Assembly (NCBI RefSeq): GCF_012274275.1
Contig: NZ_JAANZA010000001.1
Location: 62,001 to 126,000 of the forward strand
Length of the DNA: 64,000 nucleotides
Direction: 5' to 3'
Source of the DNA: Cryobacterium sp. BB307
GTDB lineage: Bacteria > Actinomycetota > Actinomycetes > Actinomycetales > Microbacteriaceae
The position numbers and the translations under genes were made by a program. A model generated the notes under the pieces. That model ran no database searches. It had not been told where the DNA came from and was given only the letters and a program-made list of their open reading frames with translations. Within the stretch, counting starts at the first letter, position 1. Each line of letters begins with the position of its first letter. Positions 8,148 through 17,153 of the stretch are shown here, piece by piece.

Positions 8148-9445
8148 TTGGTCACCACCGCTTTCTTGCCCTGGATGTTCTTGGGTCTCCGCGTGGTCGG
8201 ATCCGGTTTGGGCAGGCGGAAGATCGCCCGCACCAGCGGCGGCGCCGCGATGAACAGCACGATCATCGACTGCACGACCAGCACGATGTCGATCGGGATG
8301 CCCTGGGATGCCTGCATGGTGAAGCCGCCAGCCTTGAACGCGCCGAACAGCAGTCCGGCGGCGAAGACGCCCCACGGGCGCGAACGGCCGAGCAGCGCGA
8401 CGGTGATCGCGTCGAAGCCGATGCCGGCGTCGATGCCCGCGCTGAATCCGGTGGTCACGGGACCGAGCACTTGGAACACACCTGCCATGCCGACAAGCGC
8501 GCCGGCGATGAGCATCACGTAGATCGCCATCCGGTCGACGTTGATGCCCGCGACACGCGCAGCACTCGGGTTCAGGCCGACAGCGCGGAACTTGAAGCCG
8601 AGGCTGGACCGGTTGAGCAGCCACCAGACGAAGATCGTCGCGACGATGACGAGGAGGAATCCGAGGTGCAGGCTGTAGCGGTCACCGAACAGCTTGGGCA
8701 GCACGGCGGTCTCTTTCATACCCGGGGTCTTCGGGTTGTTCGATCCCGGCGCCTGCAGCCACCCTGGGGTGCTCAGCATCCAGTAGAGGAAGTAGAACGC
8801 GACGTAGTTGAGCATGATCGTCGTGATCACCTCGTTGGCGCCGGTCTTCGCCTTCAGGAATCCGGCGATGCCCGCCCATACCGCACCGGCAGCCATGCCG
8901 GCCAGGAGAGCGATGACCAAGTGGATGCCGAACGGCATGTCGAGCGCGAAGGCAACCCAGCCGGCTGCGGCGGCGGCCATCAGCATTTGACCGCGGCCGC
9001 CGATATTGAACAGGCCGGCGCGGAAGCCGACCGCCACACCCAGACCCGCCGCAATGAGCGGTGTCGCCTGGGTGAGGGTCTCGAGCAGGGCCCGGATGCC
9101 GTTGTCGAAGCCCTCCCGCCTGAAGTTGTAGATGGAACCGTTGAACAGCGCGGTGTAGGCACCCGCGACGGCGTCCCAAATGGCGCTGAAGGTGTCAACG
9201 GGCCGGGAGAAGAAGTAGCCGGATGCCTCTTGCACGCGCGGGTCGGTCAGCGCGATCAGGATTCCGCCGACGACGAGCGCCATGAGCACGGACAGCACCG
9301 AGAGCACGGCGCTGCCGCTCATGATCTCGCGAAGCGCGACACTGAACCGCGACTCCTCGCGTTCCTCCTGCATCACCTCGGTGCCGGGCTGGCCGGGTTC
9401 CGGCGCCTGCTCGGGCTGGACCTCGGTCGACTTCTCGCCGCTCAC
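8144..9445 (-). CDS. ABC transporter permease, BMP/nucleoside type (first permease)
   Basis: 433 aa, YufP/NupB-like. A charged, Glu/Pro-rich cytoplasmic N terminus of about 35 residues is followed by about 9-10 membrane segments; FRAGLFNIGGRGQMLMAAAA is the family core motif, and FRAVGLNPSAARVAGINV is the coupling-loop region that contacts the ATPase. Start GTG 9445 overlaps the ATPase stop by 4 bp. It works with the other permease, the ATPase and the BMP lipoprotein in nucleoside import. Confidence 0.93.
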   Translation of the reverse strand: MSGEKSTEVQPEQAPEPGQPGTEVMQEEREESRFSVALREIMSGSAVLSVLSVLMALVVGGILIALTDPRVQEASGYFFSRPVDTFSAIWDAVAGAYTALFNGSIYNFRREGFDNGIRALLETLTQATPLIAAGLGVAVGFRAGLFNIGGRGQMLMAAAAAGWVAFALDMPFGIHLVIALLAGMAAGAVWAGIAGFLKAKTGANEVITTIMLNYVAFYFLYWMLSTPGWLQAPGSNNPKTPGMKETAVLPKLFGDRYSLHLGFLLVIVATIFVWWLLNRSSLGFKFRAVGLNPSAARVAGINVDRMAIYVMLIAGALVGMAGVFQVLGPVTTGFSAGIDAGIGFDAITVALLGRSRPWGVFAAGLLFGAFKAGGFTMQASQGIPIDIVLVVQSMIVLFIAAPPLVRAIFRLPKPDPTTRRPKNIQGKKAVVTK

Positions 9446-10962
9446 GCTGCCACTCCCGTTCCCGCGGGTGCCTCGCCGGCCATCATGAGCCCGAGAACAT
9501 CCCTCGGCGTGTCCGCTGGGACGATGCCCACGATCCCTCCTCGGTACATGACGATGATGCGGTCGGCGAGTCCGACCACTTCGTCGAGTTCGGTGGAGAC
9601 GACGAGCACCGGCACTCCGGCATCCCGCGTCTCGACGATCCTGGTGTGCACGAACTCGACAGATCCGACGTCGAGTCCGCGCGTTGGCTGCGCCGCGACG
9701 AGCAGGCGCAGCTCGCGGCTCATCTCGCGGGCGAGCACGACCTTCTGCTGGTTTCCTCCGGACAGGTTGCCGGCGTTGGTGCCGATGCCCTGCGCGCGGA
9801 TGTCGAATTCCCCGACCTTCTGCTCGGCGAATTCGGCGAGCGCCTCAAGCTGCAGGCTGCCCCTCTTCACGAACGGCTCGCCGCCCGCGCGGTCGAGCAT
9901 GAGGTTCTCGGCGATGGTGAAGCCCGAGACGAGCCCATCCTCGCCGCGGTCCTCGGGAATGTACCCGACGCCAGCGTCGAGGATCTCGCGCACCGAATTG
10001 TGCCGGAGCGATCGACCGTCGAGGCGGATGTCGCCGGTCACGTGGTGCTGCAGACCCATGATGGCCTCGACGAGTTCGGTCTGGCCGTTGCCCTGCACTC
10101 CGGCGACGACGACGATCTCGCCTGCCTTGATGTCGAAGCTGATGTGGTTGACCACGAGCTGGCCGATCGGGTCGATTACCGACAGGTCGTCGACGATGAA
10201 AGCTGACTCGCCTGGCTGTGCCGGCCCCTTGTCGACCGTGAGCTCGACGGCACGGCCGACCATGAGAGAGGCGAGCTCGGCGTTGGTTGCGGTCGGGCTC
10301 GCCTCACCGACGACCTTGCCGAGACGGATGACGGTGATGCGGTCGGCGACTTCGCGCACCTCGCGCAGTTTGTGGGTGATGAAGACGATGGAGGTACCGG
10401 CCTCCTTGAGCTGGCGCATGATGCCCATGAGCTCGTCGGTCTCCTGAGGAGTCAGCACCGCGGTCGGCTCGTCGAATACGAGCACCTTCGCGTCGCGGGA
10501 CAGGGCCTTGATGATCTCGACGCGCTGCTGGACGCCGACGGGGAGGTCACCGACGAGCGCGTCCGGGTCGACATCGAAACCGAAGCGGTCGGAGATCTCC
10601 TTGACCTTGGCGCGCGCCGCGTTGAAGTCGAGCCGCCCGGCGACGCCTGCGGGCTCGTGGCCGAGCATGACGTTCTCCGCGACGGTGAAGACGGGGATGA
10701 GCATGAAGTGCTGGTGGACCATGCCGATGCCGGCGGCCATCGCATCACCGGGGCCGGCGAAGTGCTGCACCTCGTCGTCGAGGAGAATCTCGCCCTCGTC
10801 GGCGTGGTAGAGGCCGTACAAGACGTTCATGAGCGTCGACTTGCCTGCACCGTTCTCGCCGAGGAGGCAGTGGATCTCGCCTTCCTTGACGGTCAGGTCG
10901 ATGTGGTCGTTCGCTACCAGAGTGCCGAATCGCTTGGTGATGCCGCGAAGTTCGAGCTTCAT
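9442..10962 (-). CDS. ABC transporter ATP-binding protein with two nucleotide-binding domains, nucleoside type
   Basis: 506 aa with two ABC domains as in sugar/nucleoside importers. The first has Walker A LLGENGAGKSTLMNVLYG, signature LPVGVQQRVEI and Walker B VLVFDEPTAVL; the second has a degenerate Walker A (GVQGNGQTELVEAI), signature LSGGNQQKVVLAREM and TRGLDVGS. The degenerate second P-loop is usual in this family. ATG 10962 has AAAGGA about 10 nt upstream; the longer frame to 11040 lacks such a site. Encoded between the BMP lipoprotein and two permeases. Confidence 0.95.
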   Translation of the reverse strand: MKLELRGITKRFGTLVANDHIDLTVKEGEIHCLLGENGAGKSTLMNVLYGLYHADEGEILLDDEVQHFAGPGDAMAAGIGMVHQHFMLIPVFTVAENVMLGHEPAGVAGRLDFNAARAKVKEISDRFGFDVDPDALVGDLPVGVQQRVEIIKALSRDAKVLVFDEPTAVLTPQETDELMGIMRQLKEAGTSIVFITHKLREVREVADRITVIRLGKVVGEASPTATNAELASLMVGRAVELTVDKGPAQPGESAFIVDDLSVIDPIGQLVVNHISFDIKAGEIVVVAGVQGNGQTELVEAIMGLQHHVTGDIRLDGRSLRHNSVREILDAGVGYIPEDRGEDGLVSGFTIAENLMLDRAGGEPFVKRGSLQLEALAEFAEQKVGEFDIRAQGIGTNAGNLSGGNQQKVVLAREMSRELRLLVAAQPTRGLDVGSVEFVHTRIVETRDAGVPVLVVSTELDEVVGLADRIIVMYRGGIVGIVPADTPRDVLGLMMAGEAPAGTGVAA

Positions 10963-11046
10963 TGCCGGATGTTCCTTTTTTGTAAGTGCGGGGGATCGCG
11001 CCGCGACGCCATTGACGCGGATCGGAATGCGATCGGGCAAGATTAC

Positions 11047-11090
11047 AACGGAATCGGGGAGACCAGCGGTGCTGGCCTCCCCGAGCCGTT
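11047..11090 (-). terminator. Strong intercistronic hairpin between BMP lipoprotein and ATPase genes
   Basis: Arms AACGG/CCGTT, CGGGGAG/CTCCCCG and CCAGC/GCTGG close on a 3-nt loop, giving a near-continuous stem of about 17 pairs. No T-run follows, so it is better read as a partial terminator or 3' stabiliser letting the binding protein be made in excess over the membrane parts, as is common in ABC importer operons. Confidence 0.7.
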
Positions 11091-11106
11091 TGTCGCTATT
11101 TGCTAC

Positions 11107-12192
11107 TTAGCTGGGCGACGAAGGCGACGTGACCTTGATCTCGCCGCTGATGATGCCTTCCTTGATGTCATCCAGCTCGCCCTGCAAGGCCGCGTCAACC
11201 TTCGACTCGAACTCGTGGAACGGAGCAATCCCGACACCACCGTTCTCGAGGGTTCCGACGAACGGGGAGTTGTCGAAGTTGCCCTCGGAGGTGCTGACCA
11301 CGACGTCCTTCACACCGACCGCCATGCCCTTCATGATCGAGGTCAGGAGCAGGTCCTGGATCGACGGGTCGGTCTCGAACACGTCGGCGTCGACGCCGAT
11401 GAGGGCGATCTCGGTGCCGGCGTCACGGATGGCCTCTGCTGCGCTCTGGTAGATCGGGCCACCGACCGGCAGGAGCACGTCTGCGCCCTGGTCGATCAGG
11501 TTCTGCGCGGTGCTCTTGGCGGTGTCGTTGGCGTCGAAGCCACCGGTGAACGCGCCATCCTGAGCGGCAACATCCCAGCCGAGAGCCTTGACGGATGCGC
11601 CCTTCGCCTCGTTGTAGTACTCGACGCCCTGCACGAAGCCGTCCATGAAGATGGTCACCGGCGGGATCGGGATGCCACCGAAGGTACCGACAATGCCGGA
11701 CTTCGAGTAGCTGGCTGCCGCGTAGCCGGCGAGGAACGCCGCCTGAGCGGTGTCGAACACGATCGGCTTGACGTTGGGCAGGTCGATCGACGAGTCGTCG
11801 ATGATCGCGAAGTTGACGTCGGGGTTCGCCTCGGCAGCGGTCTTGGTGGCGTCGGCGAGAAGGAAGCCGACGGTCACGATGATGCCGCAGCCCTCGTCGA
11901 CCAGGTTGGTGATGTTCTGCGGGTAGTCGGTCTCCGCCTGCGACTCGACCGCGTTGGTCTCGCCGCCGATCGCGTCGGCGCCTTCGTCGAGGCCCTGCTT
12001 GCCGAGCTGGTTGAACGACTTGTCGTCGAACCCGCCGGTGTCAGAAACCATGCAGGAGAGGAAGTCGGAGTTCGCGTTGTTGGTGGGTGCTGTGGTGTCT
12101 TCAGGTGCTGATGCGCAGCCGGCGAGCAGCAGGGCGCTGCTGGCGACGACCGCAAGTCCGCTGAGAGCGGTCCTACGAGAGCTGGTTCTCAA
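11107..12192 (-). CDS. BMP family nucleoside-binding lipoprotein
   Basis: 361 aa. The N terminus is a lipoprotein signal with lipobox LLAGC about 26 residues in; the mature part has the BMP/PnrA (basic membrane protein) fold markers GGFDDKSFNQ and GFLLADATKTAA. The start is TTG 12192 because GGAGG lies 5 nt upstream and the signal peptide begins there; there is no ATG nearby. First gene of the uptake operon; captures purine/pyrimidine nucleosides outside the membrane for the permease pair. The ligand is inferred from linked cdd, deoA and add, and from characterised PnrA/NupN homologues. Confidence 0.92.
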   Translation of the reverse strand: MRTSSRRTALSGLAVVASSALLLAGCASAPEDTTAPTNNANSDFLSCMVSDTGGFDDKSFNQLGKQGLDEGADAIGGETNAVESQAETDYPQNITNLVDEGCGIIVTVGFLLADATKTAAEANPDVNFAIIDDSSIDLPNVKPIVFDTAQAAFLAGYAAASYSKSGIVGTFGGIPIPPVTIFMDGFVQGVEYYNEAKGASVKALGWDVAAQDGAFTGGFDANDTAKSTAQNLIDQGADVLLPVGGPIYQSAAEAIRDAGTEIALIGVDADVFETDPSIQDLLLTSIMKGMAVGVKDVVVSTSEGNFDNSPFVGTLENGGVGIAPFHEFESKVDAALQGELDDIKEGIISGEIKVTSPSSPS

Positions 12193-12338
12193 GGTGTCCT
12201 CCAAGGTGCTGCCCCGGCGTCCGTTGCCGCGGCCATTGGAGTACAGAGTACCCAATATGACGGTTCCCCCTGTTAGGCATTCGGGGCGATGAAACGCAAA
12301 GGTTACCAACCTGCAATAGCCCCTGGCGGGGGCGCTGG

Positions 12339-13460
12339 TCAGAGGATGTCGCTGCGGCCCGACAACTTGAGCGCGTCGACCACCGACTTGACCCGCTGCG
12401 CGTTCGCGCTCGTGGTCACCAGGAGCGCATCCGGGGTGTCGACGACGACGATGTCCTTGACCCCGACAAGCGAGATCAGCCGGCCCGTTTGGCTCACCAC
12501 CACGCCGCTCGACGCGTCGGCCAGCACGCGGGCTCCCTCGCCGAGGATGGCGAGATCGGATGCGCGTCCGCGCGCGTGCAGCTTGCCGATCGCGGCGAAG
12601 TCGCCGACGTCGTTCCAATCGAAGTCGCCGGGTACGACGGCCATCCGACCCTCGGCCGCCGTCGGCTCCGCGACCGTGTAGTCGATGGCGATCTTGGGCA
12701 GTCTCGGCCAGACTGCGTCGACGACGGCGCCGCGACGCGGGGTATCCCACGCCTCGGCGAGCTCCTCGAGGCCGGCGAGCAGGTCCGGTTGCGACTTGCC
12801 CAGCTGCTCGAGCAGAAGGTCGGCGCGGGAGATGAACATGCCCGCGTTCCACAGGTAATTGCCGTCGGCGACGTACTTCTTGGCGACCGATAGCTCGGGC
12901 TTCTCCTTGAAGGTGTCAGCCTTCGTCGCGCTCGGAGCGCCGTCGATCCCGAGGGTGCCGTCGCAGCGGATGTAGCCGAAGCCGATCGCCGGCTCGGTCG
13001 GGGTGATGCCGATCGTCGCGATATAGCCGGCATCCGCCGCGGCGACCGCCTCTCCGACCGCGCGACGGAAGCCACGGACATCCGTGATCACGTGGTCGGC
13101 GGCGAACGAGCCGATGATCACCTCAGGCTCGCGGCGCCGCAGGATCGCAGCGGCAAGCCCGATCGCTGCCGATGATTCCTTCGGCTCGCTCTCGAGGACC
13201 ACGTTGTGGTCTTCGAGTTCTGGCAGCTGCTCCTCGACGGCGGCGCGATGCGCTCGACCGGTCACCACCATGATCCGGTGCGCCCCGGACAGCGGGGTCA
13301 GCCGGTCCCAGGTCGCGCGCAGCAGCGTGCTCCCGGAACCGGTGAGGTCGTGCAGGAACTTCGGCGCATCCGCGCGCGACAGCGGCCACAGGCGGGAGCC
13401 GATTCCGCCAGCCGGGATGACACTGTAGAAGCGGTCCAGGGGGTCTCTCTGTTGCGCCAT
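12339..13460 (-). CDS. manC: Mannose-1-phosphate guanylyltransferase
   Basis: Makes GDP-mannose from mannose-1-phosphate and GTP for cell-surface glycans and phosphoinositol mannosides. Signature PAGGIGSRLWPLSR at residues about 17-30 and FKEKPE near 165 are the nucleotide and sugar phosphate sites. At 373 aa it lacks the cupin-type phosphomannose isomerase domain of bifunctional enzymes. ATG 13460 is preceded by a -10-like TACAGT at 7 nt distance, suggesting a leaderless mRNA. Divergent from sdhC. It ends 146 bp from the start of the BMP operon with no obvious link to it. Confidence 0.93.
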   Translation of the reverse strand: MAQQRDPLDRFYSVIPAGGIGSRLWPLSRADAPKFLHDLTGSGSTLLRATWDRLTPLSGAHRIMVVTGRAHRAAVEEQLPELEDHNVVLESEPKESSAAIGLAAAILRRREPEVIIGSFAADHVITDVRGFRRAVGEAVAAADAGYIATIGITPTEPAIGFGYIRCDGTLGIDGAPSATKADTFKEKPELSVAKKYVADGNYLWNAGMFISRADLLLEQLGKSQPDLLAGLEELAEAWDTPRRGAVVDAVWPRLPKIAIDYTVAEPTAAEGRMAVVPGDFDWNDVGDFAAIGKLHARGRASDLAILGEGARVLADASSGVVVSQTGRLISLVGVKDIVVVDTPDALLVTTSANAQRVKSVVDALKLSGRSDIL

Positions 13461-13467
13461 GCCCCCA

Positions 13468-13473
13468 ACTGTA
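13468..13473 (-). promoter_or_regulatory. -10 element for leaderless manC mRNA
   Basis: TACAGT on the minus strand with 7 nt (TGGGGGC) to the ATG at 13460. Confidence 0.45.
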
Positions 13474-13534
13474 GACCGCCGGGTCCACCCGACGGCCGCG
13501 CAAGGACGTGGAACGGCACCGCGAAAACGCGGAA

Positions 13535-13540
13535 TAGGAT
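13535..13540 (+). promoter_or_regulatory. Candidate -10 element of the sdh operon
   Basis: TAGGAT about 70 bp before sdhC in the manC-sdhC divergent spacer. The -35 region is weak, so this is tentative. Confidence 0.3.
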
Positions 13541-13607
13541 GGATGACGTCCGCGCCTCAGGCCGGGCTGCCCCGGCACGGGGCTCGAGATCCGCAGGAGG
13601 GTTGGTC

Positions 13608-14036
13608 GTGCCAGAGAAAACAGCGGGAAACAGGGCATCAACGCTCGAACCGCAAACCAAGCTGAAAGCGCCGGCCGGCACCCTGTACCGGGGTCGTGAG
13701 GGTATGTGGTCGTGGGTGGTGCACCGGATCACCGGCGTCGCCATCTTCTTCTTCCTCCTCGTGCACATCCTGGACACCGCGCTGGTCAGGGTGAGCCCGG
13801 AGGCCTACAACGCGGTCATCGGCACCTACAAAAACCCGATCATGGGGATCGGCGAGGTCGCCCTGGTCGCCGCGATCGGCCTGCACGCGCTCAACGGCCT
13901 GCGCATCATCCTGATCGACTTCTGGTCGTGGGGAACCAAGCACCAGCGCGTGCTGTTCTGGGCCGTCGTCATCCTCTGGCTGATCCTGATGATCGGCTTC
14001 ACCCCCCGCCACCTCATGAACGTGTTTGGGGAGTGA
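13608..14036 (+). CDS. sdhC: Succinate dehydrogenase cytochrome b556 subunit
   Basis: Membrane anchor of complex II, 142 aa, three hydrophobic segments after a cytoplasmic N terminus. WSWVVHRITGVAIFFFLLVHI and the histidine in GLHALNGLRIILID fit the heme/quinone site of the SdhC family. GTG 13608 has a perfect AGGAGG 7 nt upstream. First gene of sdhCDAB; sdhD begins 5 nt after its stop. Confidence 0.93.
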   Translation: MPEKTAGNRASTLEPQTKLKAPAGTLYRGREGMWSWVVHRITGVAIFFFLLVHILDTALVRVSPEAYNAVIGTYKNPIMGIGEVALVAAIGLHALNGLRIILIDFWSWGTKHQRVLFWAVVILWLILMIGFTPRHLMNVFGE

Positions 14037-14041
14037 CCGCG

Positions 14042-14485
14042 ATGGCAACCACAATCGACAGTCCCCGCGCCCCACGCATCCGCCGCCGCGGCATAAACTG
14101 GGAGAAGTGGGGCTGGATCTACATGCGGGTCAGCGGCGTCGTTCTCGTCGTGCTGATCTTCGGCCACCTCTTCGTCAACCTGATGATCGGAGACGGCGTC
14201 AAGGCGCTCGACTTCGCCTTCGTCGGCGGCAAGCTCTCCGACCCGTTCTGGCAGTGGTGGGACACGCTGCTGCTGTGGCTCGCCCTGATCCACGGCTCGA
14301 ACGGCATGCGCACCATCATCAACGACTACACGCACAACCGGATGGTGAACCTCACCCTGAAGGGCGCACTCGGTCTCTCGACCGTGGTGTTGCTCGTTCT
14401 CGGCACGCTGGTCATCTTCACCTTCGACCCGTGCCCCGTCGGCGCACCGACCGACCTTCTTCCTAGCATCTGTGGAGACTTGTAA
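14042..14485 (+). CDS. sdhD: Succinate dehydrogenase hydrophobic membrane anchor subunit
   Basis: 147 aa with three membrane segments; YMRVSGVVLVVLIFGHLFVN supplies a candidate heme-ligand histidine and IHGSNGMRTIINDY is the conserved loop after helix two. Its stop codon is immediately followed by the sdhA ATG with no gap. With SdhC it anchors SdhAB and carries electrons to menaquinone. Confidence 0.92.
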   Translation: MATTIDSPRAPRIRRRGINWEKWGWIYMRVSGVVLVVLIFGHLFVNLMIGDGVKALDFAFVGGKLSDPFWQWWDTLLLWLALIHGSNGMRTIINDYTHNRMVNLTLKGALGLSTVVLLVLGTLVIFTFDPCPVGAPTDLLPSICGDL

Positions 14486-16273
14486 ATGGCTGAATACGCT
14501 GACGGTTCGATCGTCGACGGAGTCCACTACCACCAGTTCGAGGTAGTGATCGTGGGCGCCGGCGGCGCCGGAATGCGCGCGGCGATCGAGGTCGGCCCGA
14601 AGGCAAAGACCGCAGTCATCTCCAAGCTCTACCCGACTCGCTCGCACACCGGCGCAGCGCAGGGCGGCATGGCCGCGGCGCTCGCCAACGTCGAGGAGGA
14701 CAGCTGGGAATGGCACACCTTCGACACCGTCAAGGGTGGCGACTACCTGGTTGACCAGGACTCGGCCGAGATCCTCGCCAAGGAAGCCATCGACGCGGTG
14801 CTCGACCTGGAGAACATGGGTCTCCCGTTCAACCGCACGCCAGACGGCAAGATCGACCAGCGCCGCTTCGGCGGGCACACCCGCGACCACGGCAAGAGCC
14901 CTGTCCGTCGCGCGTGCTACGCCGCCGACCGCACCGGCCACATGATCCTGCAGACGCTGTACCAGAACTGCGTCAAGCACGGCATCAACTTCTTCAACGA
15001 GTTCTACGTGCTCGACCTCGTGATGAACGAGGGCAAGCCCGCCGGCGTCGTCGCGTACGAACTGGCCACCGGCGAGCTGCACGTGTTCCAGTCGAAGGCC
15101 GTGATCTTCGCGACCGGCGGCTTCGGCAAGATCTACAAGACCACCTCGAATGCGCACACCCTCACCGGTGACGGCGTCGGCATCATCTGGCGCAAGGGCC
15201 TGCCGCTGGAGGACATGGAGTTCTTCCAGTTCCACCCGACCGGACTGGCCGGGCTGGGCATCCTGCTCACCGAGGGCGCCCGCGGCGAGGGCGCGATCCT
15301 GCGCAACGCCGACGGCGAGCGGTTCATGGAGCGCTACGCGCCCACCATCAAGGACCTCGCGCCGCGCGATATCGTCGCGCGCTGCATGGTGCAGGAGGTG
15401 GCGGAGGGCCGCGGCGCAGGTCCGAACAAGGACTACGTCTACCTCGACTGCACCCACCTCGGGGCTGAGGTGCTCGAGACCAAGCTGCCGGACATCACGG
15501 AGTTCGCGCGCACCTACCTCGGTGTCGACCCGGTCACCGAGCCGGTTCCGGTCATGCCCACCGCGCACTACGCGATGGGTGGCATCCCGACCAACAACAA
15601 CGCCGAGGTGCTCTCCGACAACGACACCGTCGTGCCCGGACTGTACGCCGCTGGCGAGTGCGCGTGCGTGTCGGTGCACGGCTCCAACCGCCTCGGCACC
15701 AACTCGCTGCTGGACATCAACGTGTTCGGCAAGCGCGCGGGCAACAACGCGGCGGAGTTCGTGAAGACCGTCGACTTCGTGCCGCTGCCGGAGGACCCGG
15801 CCGCGACGGTTCGGGATGCGATCACCCGGATGCGCGACTCGACCGGCACCGAGCGGGTGGCAGCCATCCGCAAGGAATTGCAGGACGAGATGGATCGGAA
15901 CGCCCAGGTGTTCCGCACCGACGAGTCACTCGCATCCGTCACCCAGACGATCCACAACCTGCGCGAGCGGTACCGCAACGTGTCAGTGCAGGACAAGGGC
16001 AAGCGGTTCAACACCGACCTGCTCGAGGCGATCGAGCTGGGCTTCCTGCTCGACCTGGCCGAGGTGGTCGTGTTCTCCGCGCGCAACCGCAAGGAGAGCC
16101 GCGGTGGCCACATGCGCGACGACTATCCTGACCGCGACGACGAGAACTACCTGAAGCACACGATGGCGTACCTGACGGGTGACCCGCACTCCGCCAAAGC
16201 AGAGGACCACATTCGACTGGACTGGAAACCGGTGCGCATCACCAATTACCAGCCAATGGAAAGGAAATACTGA
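14486..16273 (+). CDS. sdhA: Succinate dehydrogenase flavoprotein subunit
   Basis: 595 aa catalytic subunit oxidising succinate to fumarate. FAD-binding [15 protein letters not shown] at about residues 16-30; [14 protein letters not shown] contains the histidine that is covalently flavinylated; [13 protein letters not shown] near 395 is the C-terminal FAD motif. Full length, intact. sdhB starts on the last base of its stop (TGATG). Confidence 0.97.
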   Translation: MAEYADGSIVDGVHYHQFEVVIVGAGGAGMRAAIEVGPKAKTAVISKLYPTRSHTGAAQGGMAAALANVEEDSWEWHTFDTVKGGDYLVDQDSAEILAKEAIDAVLDLENMGLPFNRTPDGKIDQRRFGGHTRDHGKSPVRRACYAADRTGHMILQTLYQNCVKHGINFFNEFYVLDLVMNEGKPAGVVAYELATGELHVFQSKAVIFATGGFGKIYKTTSNAHTLTGDGVGIIWRKGLPLEDMEFFQFHPTGLAGLGILLTEGARGEGAILRNADGERFMERYAPTIKDLAPRDIVARCMVQEVAEGRGAGPNKDYVYLDCTHLGAEVLETKLPDITEFARTYLGVDPVTEPVPVMPTAHYAMGGIPTNNNAEVLSDNDTVVPGLYAAGECACVSVHGSNRLGTNSLLDINVFGKRAGNNAAEFVKTVDFVPLPEDPAATVRDAITRMRDSTGTERVAAIRKELQDEMDRNAQVFRTDESLASVTQTIHNLRERYRNVSVQDKGKRFNTDLLEAIELGFLLDLAEVVVFSARNRKESRGGHMRDDYPDRDDENYLKHTMAYLTGDPHSAKAEDHIRLDWKPVRITNYQPMERKY

Positions 16274-17049
16274 TGGCTACGGTAGTCGAGAAGGCCCCGG
16301 CAACAGCAGGGGTTGTGGCAACGGCTTCGCCGCTGCAGTCCTTCACGGTGACCCTGATCATCCGGCGTTTCGACCCTGAGGTCGACGAGGAACCGCGCTG
16401 GCAGGACTTCGACGTCGAGATGTTCCCGACAGACCGGATCCTGGACGCGCTGCACAAGATCAAGTGGGAGCAGGACGGTTCGCTGTCGTTCCGGCGCAGC
16501 TGTGCGCACGGCATCTGCGGCTCGGATGCGATGCGCATCAACGGCCGCAACCGCCTGGCCTGCAAGACGCTGATCAAGGATCTCGACATCTCGCAGCCGA
16601 TCTACGTCGAGGCGATCAAGGGCCTTCCGCTGGAGAAGGACCTCATCGTCGACATGGAGCCGTTCTTCGAGAGCTACCGTGAGGTGCAGCCGTTCCTCAT
16701 CGCGAGCTCGAAGCCGAAGGATGGCAAGGAGCGCCTGCAGTCGGTTGAGCAGCGCGCGATCTTCGACGACACCACCAAGTGCATCCTGTGTGCCGCGTGC
16801 ACCTCGAGCTGCCCGGTGTTCTGGACCGACGGGCAGTACTTCGGCCCGGCCGCGATCGTCAACGCGCACCGCTTCATCTTCGACTCGCGCGATGACGCGG
16901 CCGACGTGCGCCTGGACATCCTGAACGACAAGGAAGGTGTGTGGCGCTGCCGCACCACCTTCAACTGCACCGAGGCCTGCCCGCGTGGCATCCAGGTGAC
17001 GCAGGCGATCGCGGAGGTCAAGCAGGCGATCCTGCGGGGCAAGCCCTAA
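16273..17049 (+). CDS. sdhB: Succinate dehydrogenase iron-sulfur subunit
   Basis: 258 aa. Three cluster motifs in order: CAHGICGSDAMRINGRNRLAC for [2Fe-2S], CILCAACTSSCP for [4Fe-4S], and CTEACPRGI contributing to [3Fe-4S]/[4Fe-4S] ligation. Last gene of the operon; a long perfect palindrome follows 5 nt after the stop codon. Confidence 0.97.
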   Translation: MATVVEKAPATAGVVATASPLQSFTVTLIIRRFDPEVDEEPRWQDFDVEMFPTDRILDALHKIKWEQDGSLSFRRSCAHGICGSDAMRINGRNRLACKTLIKDLDISQPIYVEAIKGLPLEKDLIVDMEPFFESYREVQPFLIASSKPKDGKERLQSVEQRAIFDDTTKCILCAACTSSCPVFWTDGQYFGPAAIVNAHRFIFDSRDDAADVRLDILNDKEGVWRCRTTFNCTEACPRGIQVTQAIAEVKQAILRGKP

Positions 17050-17054
17050 CGTCA

Positions 17055-17112
17055 CGAGTTGCCCACTTCGGCCCCATTTCCAGCGAAATCAGGGGCCGAA
17101 GTGGGCAACTCG
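17055..17112. repeat. Palindrome family A, copy 1 (likely terminator between convergent genes)
   Basis: Perfect 21-bp inverted repeat (17055-17075 with 17092-17112) starting with CGAGTTGCCCACTT; the loop itself contains ATTTC/GAAAT, extending the stem. It lies between convergent sdhB and the sigma factor gene. Related elements occur at 26244-26302 and 33447-33505. There is no T-run. Confidence 0.85.
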
Positions 17113-17153
17113 CGGTTAAGGGGTGCCTCTCGGCGCGCCTGAGCCGGCGGGCG

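Noticed and set aside
8114-10447. 777-codon plus-strand open frame opposite the ABC permease and ATPase
   Set aside because: Low-complexity translation and full overlap with well-supported transporter genes on the minus strand.
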